In this document: piece by piece, positions 12,501 through 27,500 of the stretch
How positions within the stretch are numbered: the first letter of the stretch is position 1
Layout of the letters: each line of letters opens with the position of its first letter
NCBI GenBank assembly: GCA_947568835.1
Contig: OX387602.1
Span: forward strand, 16,977,021-17,041,020
Length of the DNA stretch: 64,000 bases
From: Protonemura montana
Taxonomy: Eukaryota > Arthropoda > Insecta > Plecoptera > Nemouridae
Reading direction: 5' to 3'
Notes under the pieces: generated by a model
What the model was told of the DNA's origin: nothing
What the model saw: only the letters and a program-made list of their open reading frames with translations
Databases searched by the model: none
Program-made: the position numbers and the translations under genes

Positions 12501-15500
12501 TACGCCGTTCGGTTTCGATCTAGACGTGACGTGCGCGAATAAAGGAGCTTTATTTCGCAGCTTTGCTACTAACCTTTCTCAACAATGCCCTTTCGCTATC
12601 CTTGGCATTTTGCCCGGCAGACCCGGCGCCCCGCTCATCATCCATTCAGCTGCTTTATTGAAAATTCTGGCATATATGTGACTAATTAAGAGATTTTTCA
12701 AGTTATGCGAAGCGCGAAGAGTTTTCCGTGGCGTTCTTTTGTCAGTAGGTCTCTGTTCCTGACGTGAGGATTTAGGGTAGCGTTCACGGATTGGATGCAG
12801 CGCGCCGTGCCCAATGATTTCGGGCCGCATTAATCATCGCCGTTTTGGCAACTGCTTTTAAAGAATGATCCGACGTTTTTATTGAATGATATAGTATTGG
12901 AGGCAAAATTCAGTCATGCCAGAGCAGATTTCGATCATTTATTGGCGGGATAGATATTTTTTGGAGCTCGATTAATGATGCTATTGGGCTGTGTTTTATG
13001 AAAGACACTTTGACATGTAACATATTCATGGGCTCAACTCGAGAGCCATAAAGAACCTCGTTTTATATCCGAAAAACACGTTTTCCCAATCGATACCATC
13101 CTTGGCACAACACGTCCCAAGTTTACAGGTACGCACACCGACATTCATTGCCATTTCCAATATTTCTAATAAGAATTCCATCAAACGCGAACACGCACGC
13201 GTCAAAACGGAATGTCATCAACCTTTCATTGCGCCATTCATGAATATTTGATCTTACCTTGCTAGATATATATGATATCGAATTTCCAAATTCTATCACA
13301 TTATTATCGATCCCAGCTTGAAAGGGGGGCAGACATTTCGTGGGCGGCCAGAGAACAGATTGGCATCAAATCGAGTTGTTTATTTCCTCTAGATCGGCGA
13401 CCAGATCCTCGAAGTGAACGGTCAGTCGTTCCTAGACATCAGCCACGACGACGCCGTCAACCAGCTCAAATTCTACAAGAGGATGACTCTGACGGTACGC
13501 GACGTGGGCAAGGTGCCTCACTCGTGTACGGCCTACGACGACTTGGTGGCATGGGAGTCGGCCACGGCACACAGCCCTGGGTATGTTAAAGAAAGTAGAG
13601 GTGGATACGCTGGCAGAGTGGAGGCGCCACCCGCCAAAGCTGACAAACTTGTGCAGTGTAATGTCCTTTCTGCAAATGATTTCTTTGTCACGTAATGCAA
13701 GGTTCGTTCAAAATTTTTCCCCTGGCAACAAAAATTACATTGTACTTGTTTGTTGTTTGATTGTAAAGTATCATTTTTGTCTGACTATTTTGACAAAGAT
13801 CGCTCCCATCTTAACTTACGTTCGAAAATTTGATGTCATGACTGTCATGCTTTGTTTGCGAAGCTACTTATTTGCCTCGTTTTAAAAGCATACGCATACT
13901 GCAGAACGTTATCGAGCTCGTCCCCTAAAAACCATCCCTCCAAACCTTCAATGGTACCTCACCGGGTCACAAAGTTTTGTCTTTCCATGCTACAGGCACA
14001 TGGGAGGCATCCACAAGATGCGCTCGCCGGCGCTTATGATGGTCGAGGAGAAGGCTCGCATCTTGCTCAAGAAGAGCGAGTTTACCACGCTAGCCTACTA
14101 CCAGGAGGAATACGCGGCAAGACAGATGACCATTGAGGCCTTTGTAGCAGTTCTCCTAGAGCTGCTGAACACGCACGAGAAAGTGAGAACATATTGGTTT
14201 ATCGATTGGGAAGGTGCCATACACTGTTAAACGATGTAATGGTTCGGTGATTGGTCGTGTGAGGACGGGTGTAATGATGGGGTGGTGATGGGGATGATGA
14301 TGCATCGGAAGCAGCCTGGGGCTTGGGAGTTGGCACTGGTGTATGAGCACCAAAGGGACCACAGAACCACAGAGCAGGCACATACATACAGAGAATTCAT
14401 CCACCAACTCATGTTTGATAACTAGTTGAGAGGCAATGTCCGAACATCAAACGTTCCAGCCTCTATCCATAAGATAATCACGACGATTTAATTGATGGCT
14501 ACCCATCTGTTACCTGATCCAGCGCAGCGTTTCTTAAACACGTTTCGGCGAATTCAGCTTGCTAAAAGTTCGGCGTCGTAGGTGCATAGATTCTTCCCGC
14601 CCTCCAGGGGCGGATTATAAAGTATGGATTAGATGCCACTGCCAGCACCATGCGAAGGACTGCGATTTTTCCTGAGTTACAATCGATCGCGAAAAAAATA
14701 ATTTCAAAAGTCAGACGCATTTCGACGCTGAGAACTCAGCGCACGCGGGTGACCTCGCTGTGTGAAAGCGGCCCGCCGGGAAATCTTCCCGGTACCCGAA
14801 AGCCCGAAAGGGTCAAAGGTCACGGGCGAACGTTAGTAAAAAACCAGATACAATATTCTGTTGCACAAAGTTTCCTCGAAGTCCTCAATAAGTCAAGATG
14901 TTTTCGTGCTTAGTCGGCCGTGACATGATGCTTCCTGTCGTTTCTTTCAGTATACTCTGTTGACGGAGCTGCGGGAGGTAGTCCTGCCGGAAGACAGAAG
15001 TCGTTTTGACGAGTTGGTCTACCGGCGAGAAGTCGAGGGCCAGCGATGTCGAGACTTCCAAGACATGCTGGACCAGCGGGAACACGAGAAACAAGGCACC
15101 GCGCCGCCTAGGGTAAGAGCTGACCTGTTTATCGAACGCCTATGAGACTGATTGGTTGTCGACCAGGTGGGTAGCGTAGCACGCTAAGACTGTGTTACAT
15201 GATTACATGCCAGTTGAGAAGTGATTACCGCGAATATGGTGAGATAGTGTGCATCGCGTTCATGGCACGAGAGTGCCTACAAGAGGATTTATTGAATGTC
15301 CTTAGTGTAATTAAAATCGCTCCCAGGCTGATCAGTTATCAGAAATTTGAACCTTATTTCGCCACGGGTAATTATTTTGTCTTGCGCTTGGGAAATTATA
15401 GGGTCGTCGATTTATTGTATGTTATTTGAATATGTTAAACGCAAACGCATTTGAAAATATTTATCGATTTTTGTAGGGCGTACAATGCATATTGGAATAT

Positions 15501-18500
15501 TACGTTGCTTGAAATTTTACAACAAAGAATAGAAAATAGAGAATTGATCTAGCTAAATATTTCAGGTCATCCTCGGTTCGTGGTATACATACTGTGCATT
15601 TGATTGCCTAGATCCACACGTGTAGTGTACCTCCACAAAACACTTTTCGCCTTGCCTGTTACTTATTCAACGTGCTCAATTATTTAAGTGGATGATAAAC
15701 TTGGCCAATAAGAATAGCTTCGTCAGTATTGACGTGCCGCGCTCAGAGCAGATCGCACCGTCTCCAGAGGGACTCCAGTCCAACTAAAAGATTTTTAGCT
15801 CGAAAAACCGGCTCGATTCGTTAGCGTTTTGGTGCACGATTTCTATTTATTTTTAGTCCTTTAGTAAAGCAGATTAAAGAGCAAGAGACTAGGTCTACAA
15901 TCAATAGGTTTTGCGAGAAAATGGACCGTGGTTTTTCGAAGTACAAATCAAGAGGTCTTAAAAGATCTGCCAATTGTGAATATCGCCGACTTCGATCCCG
16001 ACCAAAATGCCTACATTACCGGGTTAGTGAACTGAATTTCTAACGTAATTCCATGATGTGCAGAATGCTTTCTTCGAAGGAGTGCAAGGAATTTTTTGCG
16101 ATCAGGGACAAGACCAATCGGAGTCATTTTTTAGAAGATCGTAGTACAATGAGCGCATAGAAACCGACAATTTCTTTCTGTTTACAGCAAAGAGGAGGCG
16201 GTGGTGCAGTCTCCGAACCCAACCACGCGATACTGATGTCAAACCTCCACGACCTACCGGGGCCCGTAAGTATCTACTCGGTAGACACGTTATAACTCTC
16301 TCGCTATATTTTATCAACTCTTTTCTACATTCTTCTTTGTCTCTCTCAACTTATCACCTTTATCTGCATTTTCTATTCTCTTTTAAACCCCGTCACCAAC
16401 ACAATACTCTTGACTCTTGAGGAACACTTAAACCCACTCTGCGACGGCCACTCTCTTCCGGATCTCCTACCAATGACCCGACCTGCAAGCTTTCGTATAT
16501 ACCTTAAAGCCTTCTTACGTACCTACCTCGCAGTTGAAGTTATTCAATTAATGGTTCGAGTCGATCTCTCGAGTGCAGCTTTCGCGATTTTTCACTTCTT
16601 CTTGTCTATTTTCTTGCTCACATTTGTAGGATTGTTGTACATTTTAATCACGAACGCATAGCTGACATTTTTAATGCTTTCCCACATCCTGAATGTCGAC
16701 GTGGCCTCGTGATTATAGTCGCCCTTAAATAATTTAACGAAAAATTACCCCTCAGAATCTAAATTAGAAGCTAATTGACTTCCCTAGCCTGAATTTAACA
16801 TAATGCATGTTAATGTAGTCAGGTACGTGTTTGATATGCAAAATAATTAATAGGCGTAAATACACACTAAAACTTAAAAACACCAAAAATGAACACTTAT
16901 TTAAACACAAAAAAAAGCAAAAACAAATGCGTAGCGAGGAACGGCGGAATCATCAGCCCGCGGATCTCTGCTTTTTGCAAGCATTCCAATACCAAAATAA
17001 AGCGAATATTCGGCCCGCAGGCCAGTGATCGAGATCACAAATTACGAGAGTTTAATGAATTTTGAAATATTATCGGTATTACTTCAGAACTTCGCGAGGC
17101 CAGCGGAGTTAATCTGTCTGGTTGCCGGCGCTGGGAATGTATGGGTGTAAGGGGGTCTAGGGGGCGTAGGGGTGTTTGGGTGCACGGGGGTTTAGAAGGC
17201 GTATATAGAAAGTGTGTGGAGAAGAGGAAAATGGCGTCGTTGGCGTCGGTGGCACGGGGAAAGCGAGGAAGCGTGTTCGCATGCATAGCGTTGGAGTGCA
17301 GCCTTATGTGAGGCGTGAGACGTTGGTATGGTCTCTGGACAATAACTCATACTCGCGATCCCGGATGGCGTATGGGAATGGAGAGATGACAAAATGAAAG
17401 GATCTCTTCGCGTGGGAGCAATGCACTGAGAAATCCGTTTACAGTTTGAGTGTGTGGGCATAGTTTGCTGCTTTTCTAAGGAAATATCACAAATAGGGGA
17501 TAGGTCGTTGCAACTGACTCGGGTATTTTCTCTCACGATTAGGAAAGTTGAAATTGGAAGTTTAGTTTTGATTTCCGTTTTATTGTCATTAAGTTTTTTT
17601 AACTAGCAATAAATAGCTAGATGTCGCAAAATAACGGAGATAATACTGACTGGAATAGATGTCATAATTATCGATAGATTTCACCTGCCGTCTTATTCTA
17701 AGAAAGTGGTAACATTCTAGTTAGCGTTTTTTTTTTTTGAACTCTTCTCCCAGTTTTCGATGCTGGAATCTTGTAACGAATGGATAATTGGGCGTGCTTA
17801 ATTTAACTCATCACAATTGCATGCCGAGCATCATGCTTTCAATTACGGCAATGTTACGCTTCTTTGCTTTGGATATGGTTTTATTTGGTTTGTGTTCTCT
17901 AATAGAGTTGTGCCTGGGGCTAATTGAATCTACACTCCACAAGATAAACTGAGACGCCTCCTACTGTTAAAAATCACTCGTTAAATTAAAATAGTCTAAT
18001 TAAACGAAGACATTGTGATTCGAATCGTAAAAATGAAATCGCTTAGTGCATATTTTAAAAAGTATGTAATATGAAATCATTTAAAAGTAGAATCAGTCAG
18101 ATTATAGATTATAGAAATCATTGATAAGTTGCACATATGCAGCAGTCGCTCATTTGAATGGTGCATGGTCTTGTATTTTGTTTTGATCTTAAGGTTTCTT
18201 TATTATATGATCTCACCCTCTACATTATATATTTCTCACATCTTTTAGCGTCTTGCATGCTTCTCTTCCTCCAGACACGTTCTTTTCGTAGTTCATTTTT
18301 CGATAGCAATATTCGGCTGATTTTACCGTCGTCCTATTTTAGCTCCTCTCGTGAATGCGCCTGGCAAGCATTAGTGCTATGGATTTTTCGAAAATAATTC
18401 TTAAATTAGGGGACATCCTTTCTGGATTTACATTATACTTAACAACATTATGGAGTTGTTAAAAAAAAAAAAAACGGGCTGCTCTTTTTGTTTCTCTGCC

Positions 18501-21500
18501 ATTCAACCGAGATCTATTTACCGAGTCAATATTATTCGCTGCTATCACGAACTGTAGTAATGGTAAATTTCAGCTTTTATAGCAAAACCTTAGCAAATTT
18601 TGATGAAATGTTCTGGCGAATCACGCCATAGAGTCACGATATTCGGTGCTTTGGTGCGGTATTCCGGGAGTTCAAATAAATAATGGATTGGCATAAAGAT
18701 GAACTGCATTAGGCTAATGGAAGACGTGTAATTGCCTTTTCCTTTTTTGAATAATTACCTAAAGAGATTAGTCTTAAGTGGAAGGAAGTCTACAACCACT
18801 AAAGTAATCATTGTTAATCCAGGAATCCACAGAATATTTAAAATTAGATAGCACCATGTTTGTTCTTTTACTGCTGTAATTGACAATGACGTTAGAGGGT
18901 AACGAATCACCTTAATCAACCTCTCTAGACAAAAGGGCGAAGCATGGTCGACGTTTAGAAAATGTTCATTCAATTTCTGATAGCGATGTCCCCTAATTTC
19001 ACCGTCTCTTTCTTTACCGCGACACAGGGACCCGCCAACTAGCTCTGCGTAGTAGTGGCCCTGCGCCCTGAAAGTCCTGAATGTCCTAAATGTCCTGAAT
19101 GTCATTGGATGTCCTCTAAGCCGGGCCACGGCAACGTTTTGGGGTGTTTCCAGCCCGAGTACCGCACGTCCGCGGCCCGTCCGTGCCAGTTCCCCGTCGT
19201 ACCAGAGGCCGGTGCGGGGCCGGGTGCAGGTGCTGGCTTCGTGCCCTATAACGAACCCGAAGAGTTTAGGACGCCGAGTGAGGATTCGGGAGTCGGTATG
19301 AGCCTTGAAATAGCAAACACGCGCGGAACTAGGTGAGAAAACGTACCCCCAAAACAACAAAAATGCTACGTTATACCTACGACATTTTGACAAAGTGATT
19401 GGTCCTATAGTTGAAGTTAAGTTTGGTCTTAAGTGGAAATTGGCGAGGTAGAAGGAAAGTGCCGCGGTAAAATCGTGTAGTTCATTTTTATTGGTGGCTG
19501 CCGGAAACTTTAATCGCTTAGAAGCGGGACGTGTAGCGTTGGTTGGAGCCATTAGAGTCCTGTGAGTGAGGGAGGAAAGCACGTAGTTTGCAACTGACGC
19601 TTGTCATTGGCAAGTTGAAACAGATTGTCGATGCAGGCTTTCAAATTTGACGATGGTGCCTTGTAAGCGAGCTGAAGTTGAACACTCTGCAGGCGCCTTT
19701 GAGTCTGAATCGATCGCACCCTTTTATCAGACTATACATATAGATATATACTAGAAATTAAAATTTCAAACGATTGGAGCTAAAAAGTGCCAAGTCCTCC
19801 TGGCAACAGCTTTTAGTTTGTAAGTAGACAAACATCTTTTTCCATCGATGGCATAATTTAACTTCAAAGGGGCGCAAGTCACGTTTGCTGTTCAATTACA
19901 TTACTAACGTTTTGTATATAACTGACGAGTTTAATTGCTGACGAAATTTCCGTGGTATATAGCAATACTTCCAGAGGCGGAAACGAGAATTACGCCGGTG
20001 GGCAGGGGTGGGCAGGTTCCCCAGCGTCCTCGCAGCATCAACGCACCTCGGACTTGGCTATGTCGAGCGACGGAGACCACGCGCAGGTACACCCACCCAC
20101 CACCCACCACCCACCCCCTTGTAGTTGCCACCCTTTGTACTGGGCCTCTCGGTTGGCCACAAAAAGGAATGACGCCGTCGGCTGCACTGCTCGACGTTGG
20201 CGGAGTCCTCCGCATAATCACGGGCCACGATAATGAGACTGAGAGGACGTCAGGACCCATTGAGTGTCTCCGGAAACTCGGAAAGTATCTCGCGTTGGAC
20301 GGTAGCTTTGTGCTTTGTCAGACGTGCAAACATTTCTTTGCTCTTAACAGAGACGAAAAATAAACTGAGACTTGATTCGCCACAGGATGTGGCTCTCTGG
20401 AGTTACAAATTAGGGATACAAACAGCTTTATTCGTTTTACACGATGCAGGAAAAAAATTAAATGAATGTTTTCGTTTGTTAAGGAACCCAGCACGACTAT
20501 TTCACTCTCTCGTGATTGGGCAAGAAGTTTTGTCTGAGCGCTTCAAAAAGAGGAAAATAACGAAATGATGCAAAAAGCAGAGAAAAAGTATATTCGATGG
20601 GTCTAGAGGTTTTGCCAAATGAATGTATAATTATTTTCGACGTATACGAAGAAGCATTTACTAAAATGAAATTCATCTACAAAAGCTTCCCGACGTAATC
20701 GAGGCAATTCCTTCCCACTAGTACCACACTAAAAAGTACAAACACGCCGTTACAAACGAGTCTTGACAAATGGCTCTATCCCTTTATTACAAATTAGAAT
20801 ACTGACATTCGTTTGTGCACCTTGCGTTTATATGCACGCGGTTTTTCTGATCAAAAGATTTAATTTCGTGCGCCTTTCGTCCTGGAAACGTATTGTTATC
20901 GATAAAAAAAGGTCTGAGCCGAGTAAAAAGCACATTTTCTTTATTGCTGGCCGTTGGGAGCCTTCCAGGGCTCTGTTTAACGTCACGGATGAAAATATTC
21001 TGGGAAATTGATTGTGAAAACGGTTTTTTCATTCTCGTAAGATACTTGCCATATTTTACGAAACCTGTTGCTTGGAAACTCCTAATGGATAGAAATATGG
21101 CAGCACAGTGCACAATCGACTGTTTTTATACTTATTTAGCACCTGAATACTTACTTCATGAGGTCCTCAGAGCGATTTCTGACGCTGGCTCACTCTCTTA
21201 GGCTTTATGCTACACCATGTTTACTTTCGAACTCTGACCAACCTACTCAAAACACCTTCTCTTTACCAATCTTTATTTCCAACAACGACACTCATTTCTC
21301 ACGTTTATTATTACAGTTACTTTATCAAATAGATTTTATTTACTCTGATAGTTGTTACAATTTACGAGCGGTGCAGATAAAGCACCCTGCCTGGCGTGAA
21401 GATGACCTGTACAACGAGATTGATGTTGCGGCTACAGGATTACGGCAGTTGTGAGGGCAACGGACGTCGAAACCGACGCCATTCCAGTCCGGAGGAGTCA

Positions 21501-24500
21501 CGGCGAGGGAGCCTGGACGAGATGGAACACCAGACCTCACACTACGGCCAGGACGCCAACATGGTGAGTGGCACAAGGCGAACGAGTCCCCCCGAAAGAG
21601 CAACTCCCCCGAACGAGGTCCACAAACGTTTACTGGTTCGCATTTCGGCTCATTTGCTTATCGATCATTACTAGCCATTTGGTATAGACATAGGCGCCAT
21701 GTTGATGGAGCTTTGTTGGCCATATCGAAAGAGGAGGCAATTCCGCCTGGTTTTCTATTCTCTTCACTGCTGATTAAACGAATCTTTATAACCTATCTCT
21801 ATGTTTACTTTTACGACCAAGTCGCGATGATTTTTTGGAGGTTTTATTGGAAATTTGATAGCTCTGTTCGATGTAGACATACAATACAGTCCGTATGACC
21901 TCCGTGGATTTCATGTAGTAGTTATGAAAACATAACCACCATTGATAACGAAAGGTTTTGCGTTCATGCAGGCTCATTACAGCACATGCACTCAGTTCCT
22001 ACCAGTTTTCTCTATGTTAGGAATCCAAGCTAATCAGAACGGTGCCATTTAAGACCGTTTTATGAGCCCAAAAGTGTACTTACTTTTGATGGGCCTCATG
22101 GCGCCCTACTCCACATGGCTATCAATTATCGAAAGCCTATCAATAGGTTAGGTCCCAATCGATAGCTATTTTACAAATACTTCGAATACTTTCGGTCGGT
22201 ATTCAACCGAAAGGGATTTCTTGTAAGTCCCTTCTCATTCTTTGCGTTGAGAATACGCATCACATTGGAACACTGGCGACTTGCCCTTTTCACCATCGGC
22301 GACTCTTTTGAAGGGCGAAATTCGTGTTATTAGCTGACACAGATTTCCTTTTAAGCGCTCTTTGCCCATACTGATACATTTGTTTTAGAGTGAAAGTGTT
22401 TTTTATCTTCTTTTTTTTCAAATGAAAGGGAAAGCGAATTATAATAATTCTATTATTTTAATAGTTGTGACGGAGAAAGTGCGTCTATAGATCTATTTAT
22501 ACTTGCCTATACATTAAATATATTGAATTTCAATATCGCTTAGGTTTCTGATGTAGATTTGCATTTTTTTTTTACAAACCGGGATATAGTAAAAAACTTT
22601 TTTGCGAGAATCAATTTTACTAAAAAATAACAATAGTTTTATTCAAAAATAGAATAGCGAATGACAACCACAAAGTGCGTTGCGTTCGCCTAGTCGATAG
22701 TTGGTTGCGTTGACGTAGATTGCCATTGTGAACGCATCATGCGAAACAGTGTATTAAGTGTGCTCTGTGCAACGAATCAGGTTTAAAAGCATTAAGAAAG
22801 GCACAATATCCAAGCACATTACGATGAAGAGAAGATATAGAGAGTAAAGCACTGCAGAGCACAGTATCTATTACGTAAAGAGCCGTGACGAACAGACTGC
22901 GTCAGTATAATTCGTCCAAAACAATAACAATTATGTAGCAATCGCTGAACGAGTACAAATTATAGAGTAAAAATTTACCTTGCTTTACAGAGAAATTGCC
23001 AATTTCTTTGACCAGACTTTGAGGTGTTATGAACTGTTTTCAAATGTTTCTACAGCGACGTAAATTGGCAGCGAATTGCTGCATGTTAATTGAAATCATT
23101 TTGCTATAGTGGTTTTATGAAGACACCTTTTTTTTTTATGTAAATTTACTTGCGCATTATTGGCATTTCCACTGGAATGAATTCAGATTAGGTCTGGCAA
23201 AGTTCATAAATTTCTATGAATAGTAATGAAAACGCGTCCCTTATTTTTCCACTTTGGATGCGTGAGGAGATGATCATCATGAATATTTAACATCATTTTG
23301 TGCTCTTCACCCCAGAACCGCAGCGCACCGATTTCGTATGTCTCATGATAATGTATATGCAGACCTCACCAACCCAGTGCATTTACCGGTAATCAATTCG
23401 CGATAATTGGCCCCACATTTTGTGTATAATAACTTTGTGAGATCAAATAGCCTAGCAGCTTTACGTATAGCGTATCTTAGGCTCTAAAGTTTATCTTGCA
23501 CTGCTCTTCGAAGTTCTTCGGTGGCCTTGTTCAGTTCCCGGGCTGCCGAGTCCCGGAGTTTTCCGGTGGGACACCCGTCGTCCAGGTAGTCCTTCGGAGG
23601 TTCACTCGGACACCGCGCGGACGCGAACTTTGGTCGCGGGATCCGAACCCGCTTCACGTCTTGCAGCCAAGATTCCATCGAGTATCTTCTGTGTTTTTCT
23701 TCCCGTCTGGGGAGAAACAAATTACAGTGTTATTCTCCTCTGCAACTATGTTTGTATTGTATCAGAGGAAGCACGATGTTCAGATAATCCCTGCAGGCCG
23801 TACGTGGCTATTCAAGCCGCCGCCATTCTTTATCTGTAATAAAAGAACATCACATTCGCCGAGAAAGCATCAGGTTGAGTTGAATCTCTGGAGGATCACA
23901 TATACTCTCTGGTGCCATCAAATGTCATCTTGACTGAATTCAACACAGTTTATTTTTTTCACGACCATGTCTTCCGCACTGCCATAGCGCTAATGGTAAA
24001 CTGTCGTCGCGAAAAATGGCCGCCAAATGACTACTTTACCGACAAAAAATGGAGGATGCAACTAGGTGGAGTCACTGTCGTTTCGAGTGTCAAGTCGTGT
24101 GATGTCATGTCAGGTGAAATTTCATGTCGTTTTTTCTCGCAAATTACTGGTATTTGAGTCTAGTTTAATCTCAATTATTCTTTATTAATGCTGAACTGAA
24201 TAATTGATATGCTCGTATTTATTTTTGATTGGTAATTAGTTAATGGTAGAGGTTTGTTAAAAAGGAGGACCGCAAGAACCACACCGTTATTAAGTTTTGC
24301 CGGCTCGTTTGTTAAGCAAAAAGTTTTCACGCTGGCCTTCTGCCTTTACCTATAAACTCAATGGTTCTATAGATTTTCAATGAGGCTTCCCCGAATGTGT
24401 CGTTCAAGTATTATAAGTATTGTCACGAGCGGAATGAATGTGCATTGCATTCCTTACTTCAGGGATGCAATGGAGGTAACTGTTACGGAATGGTGAATTA

Positions 24501-27500
24501 TTGTGATAGAAAATTACTTCTGCATAACGGATTATGATCGAGGCAAAAAACAACCTCGTTTTGAGTCGCTCGGTTACTGTTACGCTTTGTCAAGATAATT
24601 GCACGGCCATTTGCCAGGCAGTTTGTCAATCGTCCACGGGTTAATGAAATTTCATAGGCGTCGTAAATTGTGGCACATTATAGTTTTCCATAACTGTTCA
24701 TCCGAGTTGTTGGCACTTAACTTTTTGATGACACGTCCTCGCAAAAAAAAAAAAAAACAATTTGAACGCAATATTAATCAGTCCCTCACTGAACTTGTTG
24801 AACACCGATCGTTCTTCATTCACAACGAAATTCGTAATCTTCGTGACCCACAGGGGAAAAACCGTAAGCGAGTGAATAAGGTCAATGTTTAAATCGTTTC
24901 TCGAGCACACGAAATTAATCAAGTCTTAACAATACCTTCATTATATCGAGAGAGGCGTGACATGATCGAATTATCGAGCTAACGGAGCTTTTTGTAGAAC
25001 ATGGATGGGCGCACCATTCGTGCAGTTGACAAAGCGAATGTAGTCTTTGTTTTGTTAATTCTTGTCGTCGAGTGAATCAAAGATGGTAGAAAAAGGGTCA
25101 GTGCACAGCAGCATTGCAATGGCAAAAAGCTACGATGCATCACAATGGCAATGGACAACTTAGCAGTGACATACCAAAATCCATAATTTTGCACCCTAAA
25201 GCCATTTGCACATGCATGGCCATCTGCGGCACGCCCATTTAATGTATGGCGTAATATTTTAACCCGTAACTATCTGTAAATGATGCCATTACAAACGTGA
25301 ATCTTGAACTAGAACAGTGGCACATGCGCAAGAACATGGGCAAAAACAAATAAATTGGTTTGCTTGGAATAAATCTGACAACATTTCATACCAAGAAAGA
25401 TCATCTCTGTCGCTCGCTACAAATCTGGCTACATGAACGATTTTGTTTTCGTTAAGTTAAAACCTCTTGATATTGCTTTTTCACCTTATTTCGGTTCGAT
25501 CCGGCGGTATAATCTACCGACTCCCACGACGTGCCTGCTGGGAATGGAACCAGAATCATTAGAGCAAGATCGTTTCGTTCAGTTGATGCTAATTTCACGA
25601 AATAATTGCGCTGGCTGGCTGGTTGGCTCTCTAGCTGGCGCTATAGCCGCTCTTTTCGATGATTATGACGAAGTTGATGATTTGACTGATGGGGATGTCG
25701 GCAGGGCGCGGCCCACAGCATGCAATGACCCGAGAGAAGAAGATCGCAGTCACGCACTCTGCCCACCCGAGGAAAGTGGCACATTCGGAGTTAGCGGCCA
25801 GTTATTAGGGTCATCGCCATTAACAAATGCAGATTCGTTGCGATTCAAGTTAACTCGATTAGCAAATACCCCAACAAAGGAACTCCGCGGAGATGAGCGC
25901 CGCCTGCCCGCGCTGCATCGCTCACTTTCGCCGACTTTTATATTTGAATCCAACAACGCGATAATTGTTTTGTTTGTAATTTTACAATTACTTCCGTTGA
26001 CGATTCGTACAAGCGGTCGCCGGTCACAGTGTTTGCGGGCATTTGTTTAAGAGTTTGAGGTTCAGTTTGTACGCTCCGATGGTTGTGATGAGAATGGAAT
26101 TGGTGTTCCACAACATGACAGCTTCTGGGTCGTTAGAAATCTCGGAGATTTCTTCCGATTGCGATCTGTTTCATGAAAACTTAGAAGAAAAAACCCGTCG
26201 ATTCCATGCCTACTTAAATGTTTCGCGTTTGATCGATTGCGACCACATTTCCTGGGAACATTTCATCGGATATCATTAGTCTGCATAGGTAAGTGTCACT
26301 TTCCTGAATAAATAAGAAACTTCGCATGCCATTTACAGATGGTTTCCTTATATGAAAGTGCACTGGAATTGCGTCAGGAATAAGTGAGAGGATGCCCAGA
26401 TGACGAGTCCAGCTTAAGCGCCATCGCTGCCAACGGAATAAACCTTTTACTTTCAGTGGTGACGATAATGACTAGCTGCCAGGTAAATGTAAATGGATAG
26501 AACTACGTGTGATCAGGTCACAGATATAACCAGTAGATTGCCATGTAAGCCTGTCGATGGGGAGAAAGCTGAAAATGCACTTTCAGTGTTTGATGATGTC
26601 AAAAGACAATGAAGATAAGATTTGCAAGCAAATTAAAAATTACCAAGGCACCGCCTTCGAAACAAGTAATACTGGACTCTATTGGCTATCTGTCGCATTG
26701 CCGCGTTCAATAAATGGATTGAGATGTTGCCAAAACTGAAGACGTATTATATCGAGGTGGCTCTAGATTGCAAAACTTGAAAAGCAGCAAGGAGACTATT
26801 GTACTCTTCGTACTCTCTGTACTCTACGTACACATTTCTACAACGCAAACGTAAGTTGAGCAATAAAATTGTCAGAAAGTCATGAAGCCATGCTGTAGCT
26901 GGCACAGGAAGTCAATGTAGCTCGTCAATAGTCCGTAAATGAAAACTGCATTTCCACTGCATAATCGTTTGCTACCTACCTTCTACGACCTTAAAAATAT
27001 TTCCATTCGATAGTTGATCTTGTATTGTGATTCATCTTTTACTTTCGGTGCCCCCTAAAGGTCAAACCCCCCTTGTATTCATGGATATCGGCGTCACTCA
27101 GTGTCCAGCTCTAGTCCAATCCAGCCCAAGTCTAGTCCAAATAAATTCAGACCAAGGGAAACGAGTGGGAATTCTATGCTAATGAGAGTCTCAGATAGCG
27201 AAAAAAAATGCAACAATCCCGTGCGAACAGGCTGTGTGAGTTCCTGTTCATCCCACACTAAGCCAAGACAGCCATAAACGCGAGAAGAGCACGCATCGTT
27301 TGAGTTCGCGCTCGGTCAAGCTTATGGCCCGGGTTTGAGACCCAACGAGCCCACGTACATACGACATCTTTACGCTGTTGACTCCTGTCATAGAGTAGGG
27401 ATATCACGCTCAATGACCCAGACATAACGGCTTTCAAGCAAACCAGTTTAATATAATAGTATGTCTTATTGTACCGTATATAACCATGTCGAGATGCGTT

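Noticed and set aside
19154-19295. Shorter version of whirlin exon 9 using GTATGA at 19296
   Set aside because: It gives phase 1, which does not fit exon 10; the donor at 19333 is stronger and keeps the frame.
18755-19582. 275-codon minus-strand open frame across whirlin exon 9
   Set aside because: It is antisense to a well-supported exon, contains a tandem-repeat-coded Phe-Arg-Thr stretch, lacks an ATG at its upstream end, and shows no domain. Long but probably a by-product of GC-rich exon sequence.
23625-23665. tRNA T-arm-like palindrome GCGGGTTCGGATCCCGC on the minus strand
   Set aside because: No A box or acceptor pairing at the right distance; it lies inside a coding-like exon and codes RVRIPR.
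27290-27350. tRNA gene with box B GGGTTTGAGACCC
   Set aside because: Only a B-box-like element with neighbouring CCCGGG; no A box at the expected distance and no cloverleaf.
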